A DNA stretch of 28,019 nt from JAATGA01 sp047605605 (GTDB lineage: Bacteria > Pseudomonadota > Alphaproteobacteria > Rhodobacterales > Rhodobacteraceae): contig JASGFG010000049.1 of NCBI GenBank assembly GCA_047605605.1, forward strand, positions 1 through 28,019. Direction: 5' to 3'. A model generated the notes under the pieces. It ran no database searches. It worked only from the letters and a program-made list of their open reading frames with translations, and was not told the origin of the DNA. Positions within the stretch are counted from its first letter, which is position 1; each line of letters opens with the position of its first letter. Shown one piece after another: positions 13,840 to 22,212 of this stretch. Position numbers and translations under genes: made by a program.

Positions 13840-16497
13840 CTATTCGAGCAGATCTTCGGGCGCCTCTGCCGCGGCATCTGCTTTCCTGGCGCCCGCCTTT
13901 TTGGCTGGCGCCTTTTTGGCAGAGGGCTTTGCCGCTGCGGGTTTCCTTGCGGTCTTGGTCGCGGCGGGTTTGGCGGCGGCTTCCGCCTTGGGTTTGGCCG
14001 GCTTCTTCGCCGCCTTGCCCTTGCCACCCTTGGACGCCTTTTCGTTGACCAGTTCGATCGCCTGTTCGGCGGTGATGGTTTCCGGCTCCACCCCCTTGGG
14101 AAGGGTGGCGTTGACCTTGCCCCATTTCACATAGGGGCCATAGCGGCCCGGCATCACCTGGATCGCGCCGCCGTCGGGGTGGTCGCCCAGTTCCTTCAGC
14201 GGGCCGGCGGGGGCGGTAGCGCCCCTGCCCCGGCTGGCCTTTTGCGCCAGAACCTCGACCGCGCGGTTCATGCCGATGGTGAAGACTTCCTCGACATCGG
14301 GGATATTGGCGTATTTCGACCCGTGCTTGATATAGGGGCCGAAGCGGCCGATCCCGGCCTCGACCAACTCGCCATCTTCGGGGTGGGGGCCGATGGGGCG
14401 CGGCAGGTTCAGCAGATCGAGCGCGCGTTCCAGCGTCATGGTTTCCGGACCCCAGCCTTTCGGCAGGCTGGCGCGCGGGGGTTTCGGCTGGGCCTCGGTC
14501 GCCTCGCCCTTTTGCACATAGGGGCCGAAGCGTCCGGCGCGGAGCGTGATGGGATGGCCCTCGGGGTCGTGTCCCAGAAGCGTGCCGTCGGCGGTCAGGT
14601 TGCCGGACTCCTCGCCGCCCGAGATCGGGCGCGTATAGCGGCATTCGGGGTAATTGCCGCAACCGATGAAAGCGCCGCCGGACCGCGCGGTTTTCAGATG
14701 CAGCCGGCCGTTGCCGCAGATCGGGCAGGACCGCGGGTCGCTGCCATCGGCGCGCGGCGGGTAAAGGTGGGGGGCCAGGAAATCGTCCAGCTTGTCCAGC
14801 ACCTCGCCGATGCGCAAGTCCGCCGTTTCGGCCACGGCGGCCGAGAAATCGCGCCAGAACCGGGCGAGGACTTCCTTGTAATCGCGCTCGCCCGCCGACA
14901 CATCGTCCAGCTGCGTTTCCAGATCGGCGGTGAAATCGTATTCGACATAGCGGCGGAAGAAGTTGGCAAGGAACGCCGTGACCAGCCGCCCCTTATCCTC
15001 GGGGATCAGGCGGTTCTTGTCTTTCCGCACATATTCGCGGTCCTGGATCGTGGTGATGACGGAGGCATAGGTGGAGGGGCGGCCGATCCCCAGTTCCTCC
15101 ATGCGTTTCACCAGCGTCGCCTCGGTATAGCGGGGCGGTGGCTGGGTGAAGTGCTGTTCGGGCACGATGTCGCGTTTTACCGCGGGTTCGCCCTGCATGA
15201 TCTGCGGCAGGCGGCCTTCATCCTCGGCCTCGTCATCGCGGCCTTCGTCATAGACCTTGAGAAAGCCGTCGAACAGCACGACCTGCCCGGTGGCGCGCAG
15301 GCCGACCTGACCATCGGCGCTGACCACATCGACCGCCGTGCGTTCCAGACGCGCCGCCGCCATCTGGCTGGCGATGGTGCGTTTCCAGATCAGGTCATAG
15401 AGCTTGCGCTGATCGGCCTCGGCCAGGCGCAAGGACGACGGGTCCGCCGACATGTCGGTCGGGCGGATGCATTCATGCGCTTCCTGCGCGTTCTTGGCCT
15501 TGTTTTTATACATGCGGGGGCTGTCCGGCACATAGGCCGCGCCGAACCGGCGTCCGATCTCGGCGCGGGCGGCCATCACCGCCTCGGGCGCCATGTCGAT
15601 GCCGTCGGTCCGCATATAGGTGATGTAACCCGCCTCATACAGCCGCTGCGCCGCCGACATGCAGGCCTTGGCGCCCATGCCGAACTTGCGGCTGGCCTCT
15701 TGTTGCAGGGTGGAGGTCATGAAGGGCGCATAGGGATTGCGGCTGGCGGGTTTCGATTCCACCGCCTGCACGGTCAGGTCGCGCGAGGTGACCGCCTGCA
15801 CCGCCAATTCCGCCGCCTCGGCGGTCGGGATGTCATAACGGTCGAGCTTCTTGCCGCCCAGGATGGTCAGGCGGGCCTGATACTCCTGCCCCCGCGGGGT
15901 CGCCAGCGTGGCGATCACCGACCAGTATTCGCGGGCGCGGAACGCCTCGATCTCCATCTCGCGCTCGACGATCAGGCGCAGGCAGACCGATTGCACCCGC
16001 CCCGCCGATTTCGCGCCCGGCAGCTTGCGCCACAACACGGGCGACAGGGTGAAACCCACCAGATAGTCCAGCGCGCGGCGGGCCAGATAGGCATCGACCA
16101 GCGCCTCGTCCACCTGGCGGGGGTTCTTCATCGCCTCGGTCACCGCCTGTTTGGTGATGGCGTTGAAGGTGACGCGGGAAACCGTCTTGCCCTTTTTCAG
16201 GCTGGGGGCCAGCGCCTGTTGCAGGTGCCAGCTGATCGCCTCGCCCTCACGATCGGGGTCGGTGGCCAGGATCAGCGCGTCGTCGGATTTCAGTGCCTCG
16301 GCAATGGCGCGGACATGCTTTTTCGACTCGGCCGCAACCTCCCAGGTCATCGCGAAGTCATGTTCGGTGTCGACCGAGCCATCCTTGGCCGGCAGGTCGC
16401 GGACATGCCCGTAAGAGGCCAGAACCGTATAGTCCGACCCCAGATACTTGTTGATCGTCTTGGCCTTGGCGGGAGATTCGACGACGACGACGGGCAT
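13840..16497 (-). CDS. topA: DNA topoisomerase I
   Basis: This 885-aa type IA topoisomerase relaxes negative supercoils. The TOPRIM domain opens MPVVVVESPAKAKTI (Glu7) and carries the metal-binding DPDREGE (80-86). The active-site Tyr is Tyr294 in YITYMRTDG. One tetracysteine zinc motif follows in the last third (CPICGNGRL... CGNYPEC). Three repeats of the form GRFGPYVQKGE/GRFGPYIKHG/GRYGPYVKWG come next, and a Lys/Ala-rich tail of about 55 residues probably binds DNA nonspecifically. AAGGAATT precedes the ATG. It lies 115 bases after dprA with its own likely promoter. A very long open frame on the opposite strand is a by-product of GC-rich codon use. Confidence 0.98.
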   Translation of the reverse strand: MPVVVVESPAKAKTINKYLGSDYTVLASYGHVRDLPAKDGSVDTEHDFAMTWEVAAESKKHVRAIAEALKSDDALILATDPDREGEAISWHLQQALAPSLKKGKTVSRVTFNAITKQAVTEAMKNPRQVDEALVDAYLARRALDYLVGFTLSPVLWRKLPGAKSAGRVQSVCLRLIVEREMEIEAFRAREYWSVIATLATPRGQEYQARLTILGGKKLDRYDIPTAEAAELAVQAVTSRDLTVQAVESKPASRNPYAPFMTSTLQQEASRKFGMGAKACMSAAQRLYEAGYITYMRTDGIDMAPEAVMAARAEIGRRFGAAYVPDSPRMYKNKAKNAQEAHECIRPTDMSADPSSLRLAEADQRKLYDLIWKRTIASQMAAARLERTAVDVVSADGQVGLRATGQVVLFDGFLKVYDEGRDDEAEDEGRLPQIMQGEPAVKRDIVPEQHFTQPPPRYTEATLVKRMEELGIGRPSTYASVITTIQDREYVRKDKNRLIPEDKGRLVTAFLANFFRRYVEYDFTADLETQLDDVSAGERDYKEVLARFWRDFSAAVAETADLRIGEVLDKLDDFLAPHLYPPRADGSDPRSCPICGNGRLHLKTARSGGAFIGCGNYPECRYTRPISGGEESGNLTADGTLLGHDPEGHPITLRAGRFGPYVQKGEATEAQPKPPRASLPKGWGPETMTLERALDLLNLPRPIGPHPEDGELVEAGIGRFGPYIKHGSKYANIPDVEEVFTIGMNRAVEVLAQKASRGRGATAPAGPLKELGDHPDGGAIQVMPGRYGPYVKWGKVNATLPKGVEPETITAEQAIELVNEKASKGGKGKAAKKPAKPKAEAAAKPAATKTARKPAAAKPSAKKAPAKKAGARKADAAAEAPEDLLE

Positions 16498-16546
16498 GGC
16501 AATTCCTTGCGGGCCGCAGAGGGGCGCGGCGGATCAATGGCGGCGC

Positions 16547-16576
16547 AAGATGTGGGCGTGGCAGCGGGAATGTCAA
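16547..16576 (-). promoter_or_regulatory. Likely topA promoter
   Basis: On the minus strand a perfect TTGACA (16571-16576) is followed after 18 bases by CATCTT (16547-16552), a 3-of-6 match to the -10. It lies in the dprA-topA gap, so topA can be transcribed separately from dprA. Confidence 0.5.
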
Positions 16577-16612
16577 CCGCAGCGCAAAAATCCCTCGCAT
16601 TGGCGTCGCGGA

Positions 16613-17779
16613 TCACGCGATCCGGCTGAGCATCCCGCCCGGCTGGCGTTCGATAAGGCCGTCGAGTTCCAGCATCAGCAAGGCGGGGTTCACCACCGCC
16701 AGCGGCAGCCGCAGATCGCGGATCAGCTGATCCTCGGGCACGGGGCTGGGGCCAAGATGGGCCAGCACGCGGGCCGAAACCTCGCCCGGATCGGCGGGGG
16801 TGGATGGGTCCGGCCGCAACCGGGTCGGCCGGGGCGGTTCGGCCACGGCGCGCGCCCTGGTGGCCACATGGCGCGGGGCGGCATCGGCCGGGGGCAGATC
16901 CAGAGCCTCGGCCACGTCGGCGGCAGAGCGGATCAGCACCGCGCCGTCGCGGATCAACTGATTGCAGCCGCCGGCGCGGGGGTCCAGCGGATGGCCCGGC
17001 ACCGCCAGCACCTCGCGCCCCTGATCCAGCGCGGCGCGCGCGGTGATCAGGCTGCCGGATTTCGCCGCCGCCTCGACCACCACCACCGCCCGGGCCAGGC
17101 CGGACACGATTCGGTTGCGCAGCGGGAAGTGGCGCGCCTGGGGTTCGGTTCCGATCGGCTGTTCGGAGACGAGGCAGCCCTGCGCCGCGATCTCGGCCGC
17201 GAGGGCGGCGTTTTCGTCGGGATAGATCACATCGACCCCACCGGCCTGCACCGCCACCGTTCCGGTGGCCATTGCGGCACGATGCGCCTCGGCATCTATG
17301 CCGCGCGCAAGGCCCGAAACGACCACCTGCCCCGCCTGCCCCAGCGATTCGGCCAGCCGCCGCGTCATGCGCAGGCCCAGCGAAGACGCATTGCGCGACC
17401 CGACCAGTGCCACCATCCTGCGCCCCAGAAGCGAGGTATCGCCCCGCGCCCAGAGGATCGGGGGCGCATCGGGCAGATCCATCAGCGCGGGCGGATAATG
17501 CGCATCGCCGAAACACAGAAGCCGCGCCCCGGCCTTGCGCCCGCGCGACAGTTCCGCCAGCGCCACTTCGGCCGGGCAAGGCCGGTAATTCTCGATCCCC
17601 GCGGCGGCGGCGACTTCGGACAGGGCGGCCAGAGCCGCCTCTACCCCGCCATGCTCGGCCACCAGCCGGTGGAAGGTCACCGCCCCCACCCTGCGGGAGC
17701 GAATGAGGCGCAGCCAGAACACCGGGTCTTCGCCCAGGGGTGTGGGGTGGGGTGTGGTAGGGTTCGGAACCGCAGCCAT
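16613..17779 (-). CDS. dprA: DNA-processing protein DprA
   Basis: The 388-aa protein loads RecA on incoming single-stranded DNA during natural transformation. After an N-terminal helical region, the extended Rossmann domain shows VGSRNAS (126-132), SGLARGIDAEAH (155-166), GGVDVIYP, FPLRNRIVSGL (218-228), EAAAKSGSLITA (236-247) and AVPGHPLD (259-266). A proline-rich linker leads to a C-terminal winged-helix domain (about 320-388, with QLIRDLRLPLAVVNPALLMLELDGLIERQPGGMLSRI). The first residues (NPTTPHPTP) are low complexity. The first ATG has AGG close by; a later start cannot be excluded. It is presumably the upstream neighbour in a dprA-topA pair. Confidence 0.95.
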   Translation of the reverse strand: MAAVPNPTTPHPTPLGEDPVFWLRLIRSRRVGAVTFHRLVAEHGGVEAALAALSEVAAAAGIENYRPCPAEVALAELSRGRKAGARLLCFGDAHYPPALMDLPDAPPILWARGDTSLLGRRMVALVGSRNASSLGLRMTRRLAESLGQAGQVVVSGLARGIDAEAHRAAMATGTVAVQAGGVDVIYPDENAALAAEIAAQGCLVSEQPIGTEPQARHFPLRNRIVSGLARAVVVVEAAAKSGSLITARAALDQGREVLAVPGHPLDPRAGGCNQLIRDGAVLIRSAADVAEALDLPPADAAPRHVATRARAVAEPPRPTRLRPDPSTPADPGEVSARVLAHLGPSPVPEDQLIRDLRLPLAVVNPALLMLELDGLIERQPGGMLSRIA

Positions 17780-17860
17780 CCTGACCTCGCCTCATTCGCG
17801 AGTCGCACCATGCGCCGGTCGGAGTTAACATCGGGTAAACCAAAACCGCCGCGATGCAGA

Positions 17861-17888
17861 TTGACCCTGCCCACGATTTTGATCAAAT
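17861..17888 (+). promoter_or_regulatory. gabT promoter with TTTGATCAAA operator
   Basis: TTGACC (17861-17866) and TCAAAT (17883-17888, 4 of 6 -10 matches) are separated by 16 bases. A perfect 10-bp palindrome TTTGATCAAA (17878-17887) overlaps the -10, a typical repressor position. The same palindrome sits in front of the aminotransferase gene at 27442. Confidence 0.6.
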
Positions 17889-17930
17889 GCAGGCCGATGC
17901 GCCAGCCCGGCGCGAGAGAGGGAGCTTTCG

Positions 17931-19208
17931 ATGAAGAACGCCGAAGTGAGCCGCCGCCGCGACGAAGCCGTCTCGCGCGGGGTGGGGATGACCACGCAGA
18001 TCTATGCCGACCGCGCGCTGAACGCCGAGGTCTGGGATATCGAGGGCAACCGTTATATCGACTTTGCCGCCGGGATCGCGGTGGTCAACACCGGCCACCG
18101 TCACCCCAAGGTGATGGCCGCCGTCACCGAACAGCTGGGCCGGTTCACCCACACCTGCCACCAGGTGCTGCCGTATGAGAACTACATCCGGCTGGCCGAG
18201 CGGCTGAACGAAAAGGTGCCGGGCGACTGGCCGAAAAAGACGATCTTTGCCACCACCGGGGCCGAAGCGGTCGAAAACGCCATCAAGATCGCCCGCGTCG
18301 CGACGGGCCGCAACGCGATCATCGCATTCGGCGGGGCCTTCCACGGTCGCACCTTCATGGGCATGACCCTGACCGGCAAGGTCGAGCCCTACAAGAAGGG
18401 CTTCGGCCAGATGATGCCCGATGTCTATCACGTTCCCTATCCGCAAGAGGTGAACGGCATCACCACCGCCCTCGCGATGGAGGGGATCACCAAGCTGTTC
18501 AAGGCCGATGTCGACCCGGCCCGCGTGGCCGCGATCATCCTGGAGCCCGTGCAGGGCGAAGGCGGCTTCTACCCGGCGCCGACCGATCTGATCCGCGCGG
18601 TCCGCAAGCTGTGCGACGACCACGGCATCGTCATGATCGCGGATGAGGTGCAGACCGGATTCGCCCGCACCGGCACGATGTTCGCAATGCAGGCGCATGG
18701 CGTCGCCGCCGACATCACCTGCATGGCCAAGGGGCTGGGCGGCGGCCTGCCGATTTCGGCCGTGACGGGCCGGGCCGACCTGATGGATGCCAGCCAGCCG
18801 GGTGGCCTGGGGGGCACCTATGCGGGCAACCCGCTGGGGGTCGCCGCGGCCAATGCCGTTCTGGACGTGATCGAGGAGGAAGACCTTTGCGCCCGCGCCA
18901 ACGAGCTGGGCAGCAAGCTGAAGCAGCGGCTGGAGGCGATCCGGTCCACCACGCCGGAAATCATCGACATCCGAGGCCCCGGCTTCATGGTGGCGGTGGA
19001 ATTCGCCGATCCGGGCAGCAAGGCGCCGGATGCGAATTTCACCAACCGCGTGCGTCTGGAGGCGCTGAAGCGCGGGCTGATCCTGCTGACCTGCGGCGTC
19101 TATGGCAACGTGATCCGGTTCCTGGCGCCGATCACCATTCCCGACGCGCATTTCAACGAGGCGATGGGGATTCTGGAAGAGGCGGTGGCGGCAGCGCGCA
19201 AGGGCTGA
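17931..19208 (+). CDS. gabT: 4-aminobutyrate aminotransferase
   Basis: The 425-aa class-III PLP aminotransferase converts GABA and 2-oxoglutarate to succinic semialdehyde and glutamate. Length equals that of characterised GabT. Key features are DFAAGIAVVNTGHRHPKV (about 44-61), the PLP phosphate loop TTGAEAVENAIK (108-119), GAFHGRTFMGMTLTGK (135-150), EPVQGEGGF, ADEVQTGFARTG with Asp238, and the Schiff-base lysine Lys267 in CMAKGLGGGLP. GAGGGAG lies nine bases ahead of the ATG. It is a single-gene unit with its own promoter and downstream terminators; no gabD is adjacent. Substrate preference could extend to 5-aminovalerate. Confidence 0.92.
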   Translation: MKNAEVSRRRDEAVSRGVGMTTQIYADRALNAEVWDIEGNRYIDFAAGIAVVNTGHRHPKVMAAVTEQLGRFTHTCHQVLPYENYIRLAERLNEKVPGDWPKKTIFATTGAEAVENAIKIARVATGRNAIIAFGGAFHGRTFMGMTLTGKVEPYKKGFGQMMPDVYHVPYPQEVNGITTALAMEGITKLFKADVDPARVAAIILEPVQGEGGFYPAPTDLIRAVRKLCDDHGIVMIADEVQTGFARTGTMFAMQAHGVAADITCMAKGLGGGLPISAVTGRADLMDASQPGGLGGTYAGNPLGVAAANAVLDVIEEEDLCARANELGSKLKQRLEAIRSTTPEIIDIRGPGFMVAVEFADPGSKAPDANFTNRVRLEALKRGLILLTCGVYGNVIRFLAPITIPDAHFNEAMGILEEAVAAARKG

Positions 19209-19252
19209 GCCCGCGGGAATGCGGCAGGCGCCGGGGGTTTCACACCCCCTGT

Positions 19253-19282
19253 CCCGGCCCGGCCACGGGCCGGGCGTTCTTC
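19253..19282 (+). terminator. Terminator after gabT
   Basis: CCCGGCCC (19253-19260) and GGGCCGGG (19267-19274) form a perfect 8-bp stem followed by CGTTCTT. Confidence 0.6.
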
Positions 19283-19285
19283 GCG

Positions 19286-19308
19286 GAAATCGTCCACTGG
19301 ACGATTTC
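19286..19308. repeat. Perfect 10-bp-arm hairpin GAAATCGTCC-ACT-GGACGATTTC
   Basis: The arms 19286-19295 and 19299-19308 are perfectly complementary around ACT. It could be a second terminator or a dispersed palindrome. I have a faint memory of similar GAAATCGTCC palindromes in Rhodobacterales genomes but see only this copy here. Confidence 0.6.
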
Positions 19309-19319
19309 TGATCGCTCAT

Positions 19320-19379
19320 CACCCCCGTGGAGTATTTTCCAAAGGGAAAGAGGGGGCGGCCTTTGCGGGCGCCCCTTTT
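19320..19379. repeat. Short copy (C) of the intergenic repeat with a terminator
   Basis: CACCCCCGTGGAGTATTTTC followed by CAAAGGGAAAGA matches the CACCCCC...GAGTATTT...AAAGGGAAA box of copies A, B and D. Directly after it GGGGCG (19353-19358) and CGCCCC (19370-19375) pair, followed by TTTT, a good plus-strand terminator. It separates gabT from bioM. Confidence 0.7.
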
Positions 19380-19441
19380 GCATTTGGCATCGGGGCCGCT
19401 TCGGCCTATCACCCCCGCGCACGGGATCGGGCGGAGTGCGG

Positions 19442-20149
19442 ATGACGGGCGACGGAATCAGGATCGAGGCGGCTGATTACGCCTTGGCGGGCAAGACGAT
19501 CCTTTCGGGCATCGACCTGCATCTGACCGAGCGGCGGATCGGCATCGTCGGGCAGAACGGATCGGGAAAGACCACGCTGCTGCGGCTGATGGCCGGGCTG
19601 ATCGCGCCGACCAGCGGCCGGGTGACAGTGGGGGGCGCCGACCCGGACGACCGACGGGCGATGCTGTCGCGCGTGGGCATCCTGTTCCAGAACCCCGATC
19701 ACCAGATCCTGTTTCCCACGGTCGAAGAGGAACTCGCCTTCGGCCTGCGCCAGACCGGCCGGACCAAGGCCGAGGCGGCGACGGCGGTCGCGGCGCGACT
19801 GGCGGCCGAAGGGCGCAGCCACTGGGCCGACCTGTCCACCCAGGCGCTGAGCCAGGGCCAGCGGCAATTCCTGTGCCTGCTGGCGGTGCTGATGATGGAG
19901 CCCGCCACGATCCTGCTGGACGAACCCTTTGCAGCGCTGGACCTGCCGACAAAGGCGCGGCTGGCGCGGCGGCTGGCCGCCCTGCCGCAACGGCTGATCA
20001 CCATCAGCCACGACCCCGCCGCCGTGGCGGGTTGCGACCGCGTGATCTGGCTGGAGGGCGGGCAGGTGGTTGCCGACGGTGGACCGCAGACCGTCCTTAC
20101 CGCCTTCGAGACCGAGATGGCGCGCATCGGCGAGGGCGAGGAATGCTGA
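19442..20149 (+). CDS. bioM: Biotin ECF transporter ATPase
   Basis: The 235-aa ABC ATPase energises biotin uptake together with BioN and the binding subunit BioY. Walker A is GQNGSGKTT (37-45), the Q-loop region is ILFQNPDHQILFPTVEEELAFGL (a CbiO/EcfA-type sequence), the signature is LSQGQRQFLCLLAVL, and Walker B is ILLDEPFAALD with SHD downstream. Its stop region GGAATGCTGA contains an ATG overlapping the stop, as if a coupled start once lay there, but the real bioN start is 80 bases further on. No BioR-type operator (TTATCTATAA-like) is seen upstream. Confidence 0.93.
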   Translation: MTGDGIRIEAADYALAGKTILSGIDLHLTERRIGIVGQNGSGKTTLLRLMAGLIAPTSGRVTVGGADPDDRRAMLSRVGILFQNPDHQILFPTVEEELAFGLRQTGRTKAEAATAVAARLAAEGRSHWADLSTQALSQGQRQFLCLLAVLMMEPATILLDEPFAALDLPTKARLARRLAALPQRLITISHDPAAVAGCDRVIWLEGGQVVADGGPQTVLTAFETEMARIGEGEEC

Positions 20150-20235
20150 ACCGTACGATCCGCAGCGGGTCTTTCGGCACAGGATGCCAAAACGGCAATC
20201 GCAGCACGAGAATCTATGGCGGCCGGGAATGCTGA
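20135..20235 (+). repeat. 15-nt imperfect direct repeat at the bioM-bioN junction
   Basis: GGCGAGGAATGCTGA (20135-20149) and GGCCGGGAATGCTGA (20221-20235) match at 13 of 15 positions and start 86 bases apart. The first ends bioM and the second starts bioN. The 71 bases between them encode nothing recognisable. Confidence 0.75.
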
Positions 20236-20828
20236 CGCTGCTTTCTCCGGCAAGGACACCCTGGCACAGCCTGCCCGCGGGGGGGAAACTGGCGGGGCTT
20301 TGCCTGTTTTCGCTGCTGCTGTTCCGGTTTTCGACGCCCGCTCCGCTGGCCCTGGCGCTGGCCGCCGTCGGCGCGGCCTACCTGCCGGGGGGCTGGGTCT
20401 TTCTGGCGCATGGGTTGCGCATGTTGCGGCCGCTCTGGCCGTTTGTCCTGGTCGTTGCCCTTTGGCACCTGTGGACGCGGGACATTCCCGCCGGTGCCGT
20501 GGTGATCCTGCGCCTGCTGACTGCGGTTGCGGCCGCCAATCTGGTGACGATGACCACCCGCCTGACGGACATCGTTTCCGTCGTCGAGCGACTAGCGGCG
20601 CCGCTGGCGCGGTTCGGCCTGTCGCCGCGCCTGCCGGGGCTGGCGGTCGGGCTGGTGATCCGCTTCATCCCCGTCATGGGCGACCGCGTGGCCCGGCTGG
20701 GCGAGGCGTGGCGTGCCCGGTCGCCCCGCCCCGCAGGCTGGCGCATTGCGATGCCCGCAACGCTTGGCGCGCTGGACGATGCGGAACAGGTCGCGCAAGC
20801 CTTGCGCGCGAGGGGAGGCGCGGGCTAA
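20229..20828 (+). CDS. bioN: Biotin ECF transporter transmembrane (EcfT) subunit
   Basis: The 199-aa inner-membrane protein couples BioM to BioY. It has about four or five hydrophobic segments: 18-32, 36-50, 60-78, 88-105 and around 140-155. The two short Ala-Arg motifs of EcfT proteins follow (AWRARSP near 160 and ALRARGG near the C-terminus), which dock on the ATPase. The start MLTLLSPARTPWHSLPAGGKL resembles BioN. The ribosome-binding site is weak (CGGGA close to the ATG). It is second of bioM-bioN-bioY and follows an unusual 79-base gap. Confidence 0.9.
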   Translation: MLTLLSPARTPWHSLPAGGKLAGLCLFSLLLFRFSTPAPLALALAAVGAAYLPGGWVFLAHGLRMLRPLWPFVLVVALWHLWTRDIPAGAVVILRLLTAVAAANLVTMTTRLTDIVSVVERLAAPLARFGLSPRLPGLAVGLVIRFIPVMGDRVARLGEAWRARSPRPAGWRIAMPATLGALDDAEQVAQALRARGGAG

Positions 20829-20888
20829 GCCTTCGGGCGCAACGGGAATGCGCGGCGGCCAGAGGCCCAGCGTCTTGCAGGAGAGAAC

Positions 20889-21431
20889 ATGGAACGGAAT
20901 ATTGCCTATGTGGCGCTTTTTGCCGCACTGATCGCCATCCTGACGCTGGTTCCGGCGATCACCCTGCCCTCGGGCGTGCCGATCACGGCGCAAACCTTGG
21001 GTGTCATGCTGGCGGGAACGGTTCTGGGGTCGCGCCTCGGGTTTGCGGCGGTCGCTCTCTATGTCGTGCTCGGGGTAATCGGGCTGCCGATCCTGTCGGG
21101 GGGCAGCGGCGGGTTCGGCGTGCTGGCCGGTCCGACCGGAGGGTTCCTGATCGGCTTTCCCTTCGCCGCCTTCGTCACCGGCCTGATCGTCGAGAAATGG
21201 CGGGTCCATATCGGCGTTGCGGCCTTTGCGGCGGCGGTCGTCGGGGGGATCGCGGTGCTTTACGCCTTTGGCGTTCCGGGCATGGCGCTGGCGCTGGACA
21301 AACCGCTGACTGTCGCGGCGGGCTTTGCCGCGCCCTATCTGCCCGGCGATCTGCTGAAGGCCGCGCTGGCCGCGCTGGTCACGCAGGGGCTGGCCAAGGC
21401 GCGCCCCTCGGCCCTGCTGTCGCGGGCCTGA
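20889..21431 (+). CDS. bioY: Biotin-specific substrate-capture protein (S component)
   Basis: The 180-aa integral membrane protein binds biotin. The family signature is present: an early helix (MERNIAYVALFAALIAILTLVP), then PITAQTLGVMLAGTVLG, LYVVLGVIGLPIL, the loop GGSGGFGVLAGPTGGFLIGFPFAAF (about 74-98), and a C-terminal YLPGDLLKAALAAL. GGAG lies seven bases before the ATG. It is third in the operon, 60 bases after bioN, and converges with the HpaI-type gene with only 16 bases between stops. Biotin transport suits the biotin-dependent carboxylase gene at the left edge. Confidence 0.95.
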   Translation: MERNIAYVALFAALIAILTLVPAITLPSGVPITAQTLGVMLAGTVLGSRLGFAAVALYVVLGVIGLPILSGGSGGFGVLAGPTGGFLIGFPFAAFVTGLIVEKWRVHIGVAAFAAAVVGGIAVLYAFGVPGMALALDKPLTVAAGFAAPYLPGDLLKAALAALVTQGLAKARPSALLSRA

Positions 21432-21447
21432 GGGTCGCAGTCCTCCG

Positions 21448-22212
21448 TTAGGAACGAAAAGCGGCGGCAAGCCCCCTTGCCGCCTGCACCATCAGGGCAA
21501 GATCCATGCCGACGGCGGTAAAGCGCGTGCCCCAGCCGATGCAGTCGCGGGCGAAATCCTGATCGAAAGTCAGGATGCCCGCGGGCTTGCCGGCGGCGGT
21601 GATGCGGCGGACGAACTGCTCGACCACGGCGCGCACCTCGGGGTGGGTCGCCTGACCCGGCAACCCCATGGTCGCCGCCAGATCGGCGGGGCCGATGAAA
21701 ACCGCATCCACACCGTCGACCGCGCAGATCTCCTCGATCCGGTCCAGCGTCCCCAGCGTTTCGGCCTGCACGATCAGGCACAGCTCCTGCTCGGCTCGGG
21801 CGGCATATCCGGCGACGGCACCGAAACGGTTGGCACGGGTGACACCGGCCATGCCCCGTATGCCGGCCGGGGCATAACGCATCGCCGAAACGGCCGCGGC
21901 GGCCTGCCCGGCAGTCTCGACATAAGGCACCAGCAGCGTCTGCGCACCCAGATCCAGCAACCGCTTGATCAGCACCGGGTCATTCGCCGCCGGGCGAACC
22001 ACCGGCGCCACCGGATAGGGCGCCATCGCCTGCAACATCGGCAGAACCTGCGGAACGTCCGTCACCGCATGTTCGGTGTCGATCACCACCCAGTCGAAAC
22101 CGCAGGTCGCCACCGCCTCGGCCGGGACCGGGCCGGGGATCGAGTTCCACAGGCCGATCATCTGGCGGCCCGACTCGAGCCCGCGACGAAACAGGTTCGG
22201 GGGAAGGTTCAT
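21448..22212 (-). CDS. HpcH/HpaI-type 4-hydroxy-2-oxo-acid aldolase
   Basis: The 254-aa class-II aldolase is expected to cleave 4-hydroxy-2-oxoheptanedioate or related 2-oxo-4-hydroxy acids to pyruvate and an aldehyde. It aligns well by eye with E. coli HpcH: GFDWVVIDTEHA (Asp45, His48), VVRPAANDPVLIKRLLDLGAQTLLVPYVE (Arg73), GIRGM.GVTRANRFG, IVQAETLGTLDRI with the metal Glu, and DAVFIGPADLAATMG with the metal Asp. No homoprotocatechuate pathway genes are nearby, so the natural substrate is open. Its ATG overlaps the aroQ stop by four bases, so the two are co-translated. Confidence 0.88.
   Translation of the reverse strand: MNLPPNLFRRGLESGRQMIGLWNSIPGPVPAEAVATCGFDWVVIDTEHAVTDVPQVLPMLQAMAPYPVAPVVRPAANDPVLIKRLLDLGAQTLLVPYVETAGQAAAAVSAMRYAPAGIRGMAGVTRANRFGAVAGYAARAEQELCLIVQAETLGTLDRIEEICAVDGVDAVFIGPADLAATMGLPGQATHPEVRAVVEQFVRRITAAGKPAGILTFDQDFARDCIGWGTRFTAVGMDLALMVQAARGLAAAFRS

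Noticed and set aside
13840..14010. The Lys/Ala-rich end of topA as a separate histone-like gene
   Set aside because: It is in frame with topA and has no start signals of its own; basic low-complexity tails are usual in alphaproteobacterial TopA.
13192..16629. A very long plus-strand open frame (about 1,145 codons) opposite topA
   Set aside because: It is antisense to a complete, motif-rich topoisomerase gene, its translation is His/Arg/Gly-rich low-complexity sequence with no domain, and such shadows are expected in high-GC DNA.
19381..19441. BioR operator upstream of bioM
   Set aside because: No TTATCTATAA-like palindrome is present in the gap ahead of bioM, so BioR control at this point is not supported.
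20143..20235. A 30-codon frame between bioM and bioN
   Set aside because: It has no recognisable protein features and its two ends are the direct repeat; it is better explained as a consequence of the inserted or duplicated segment.
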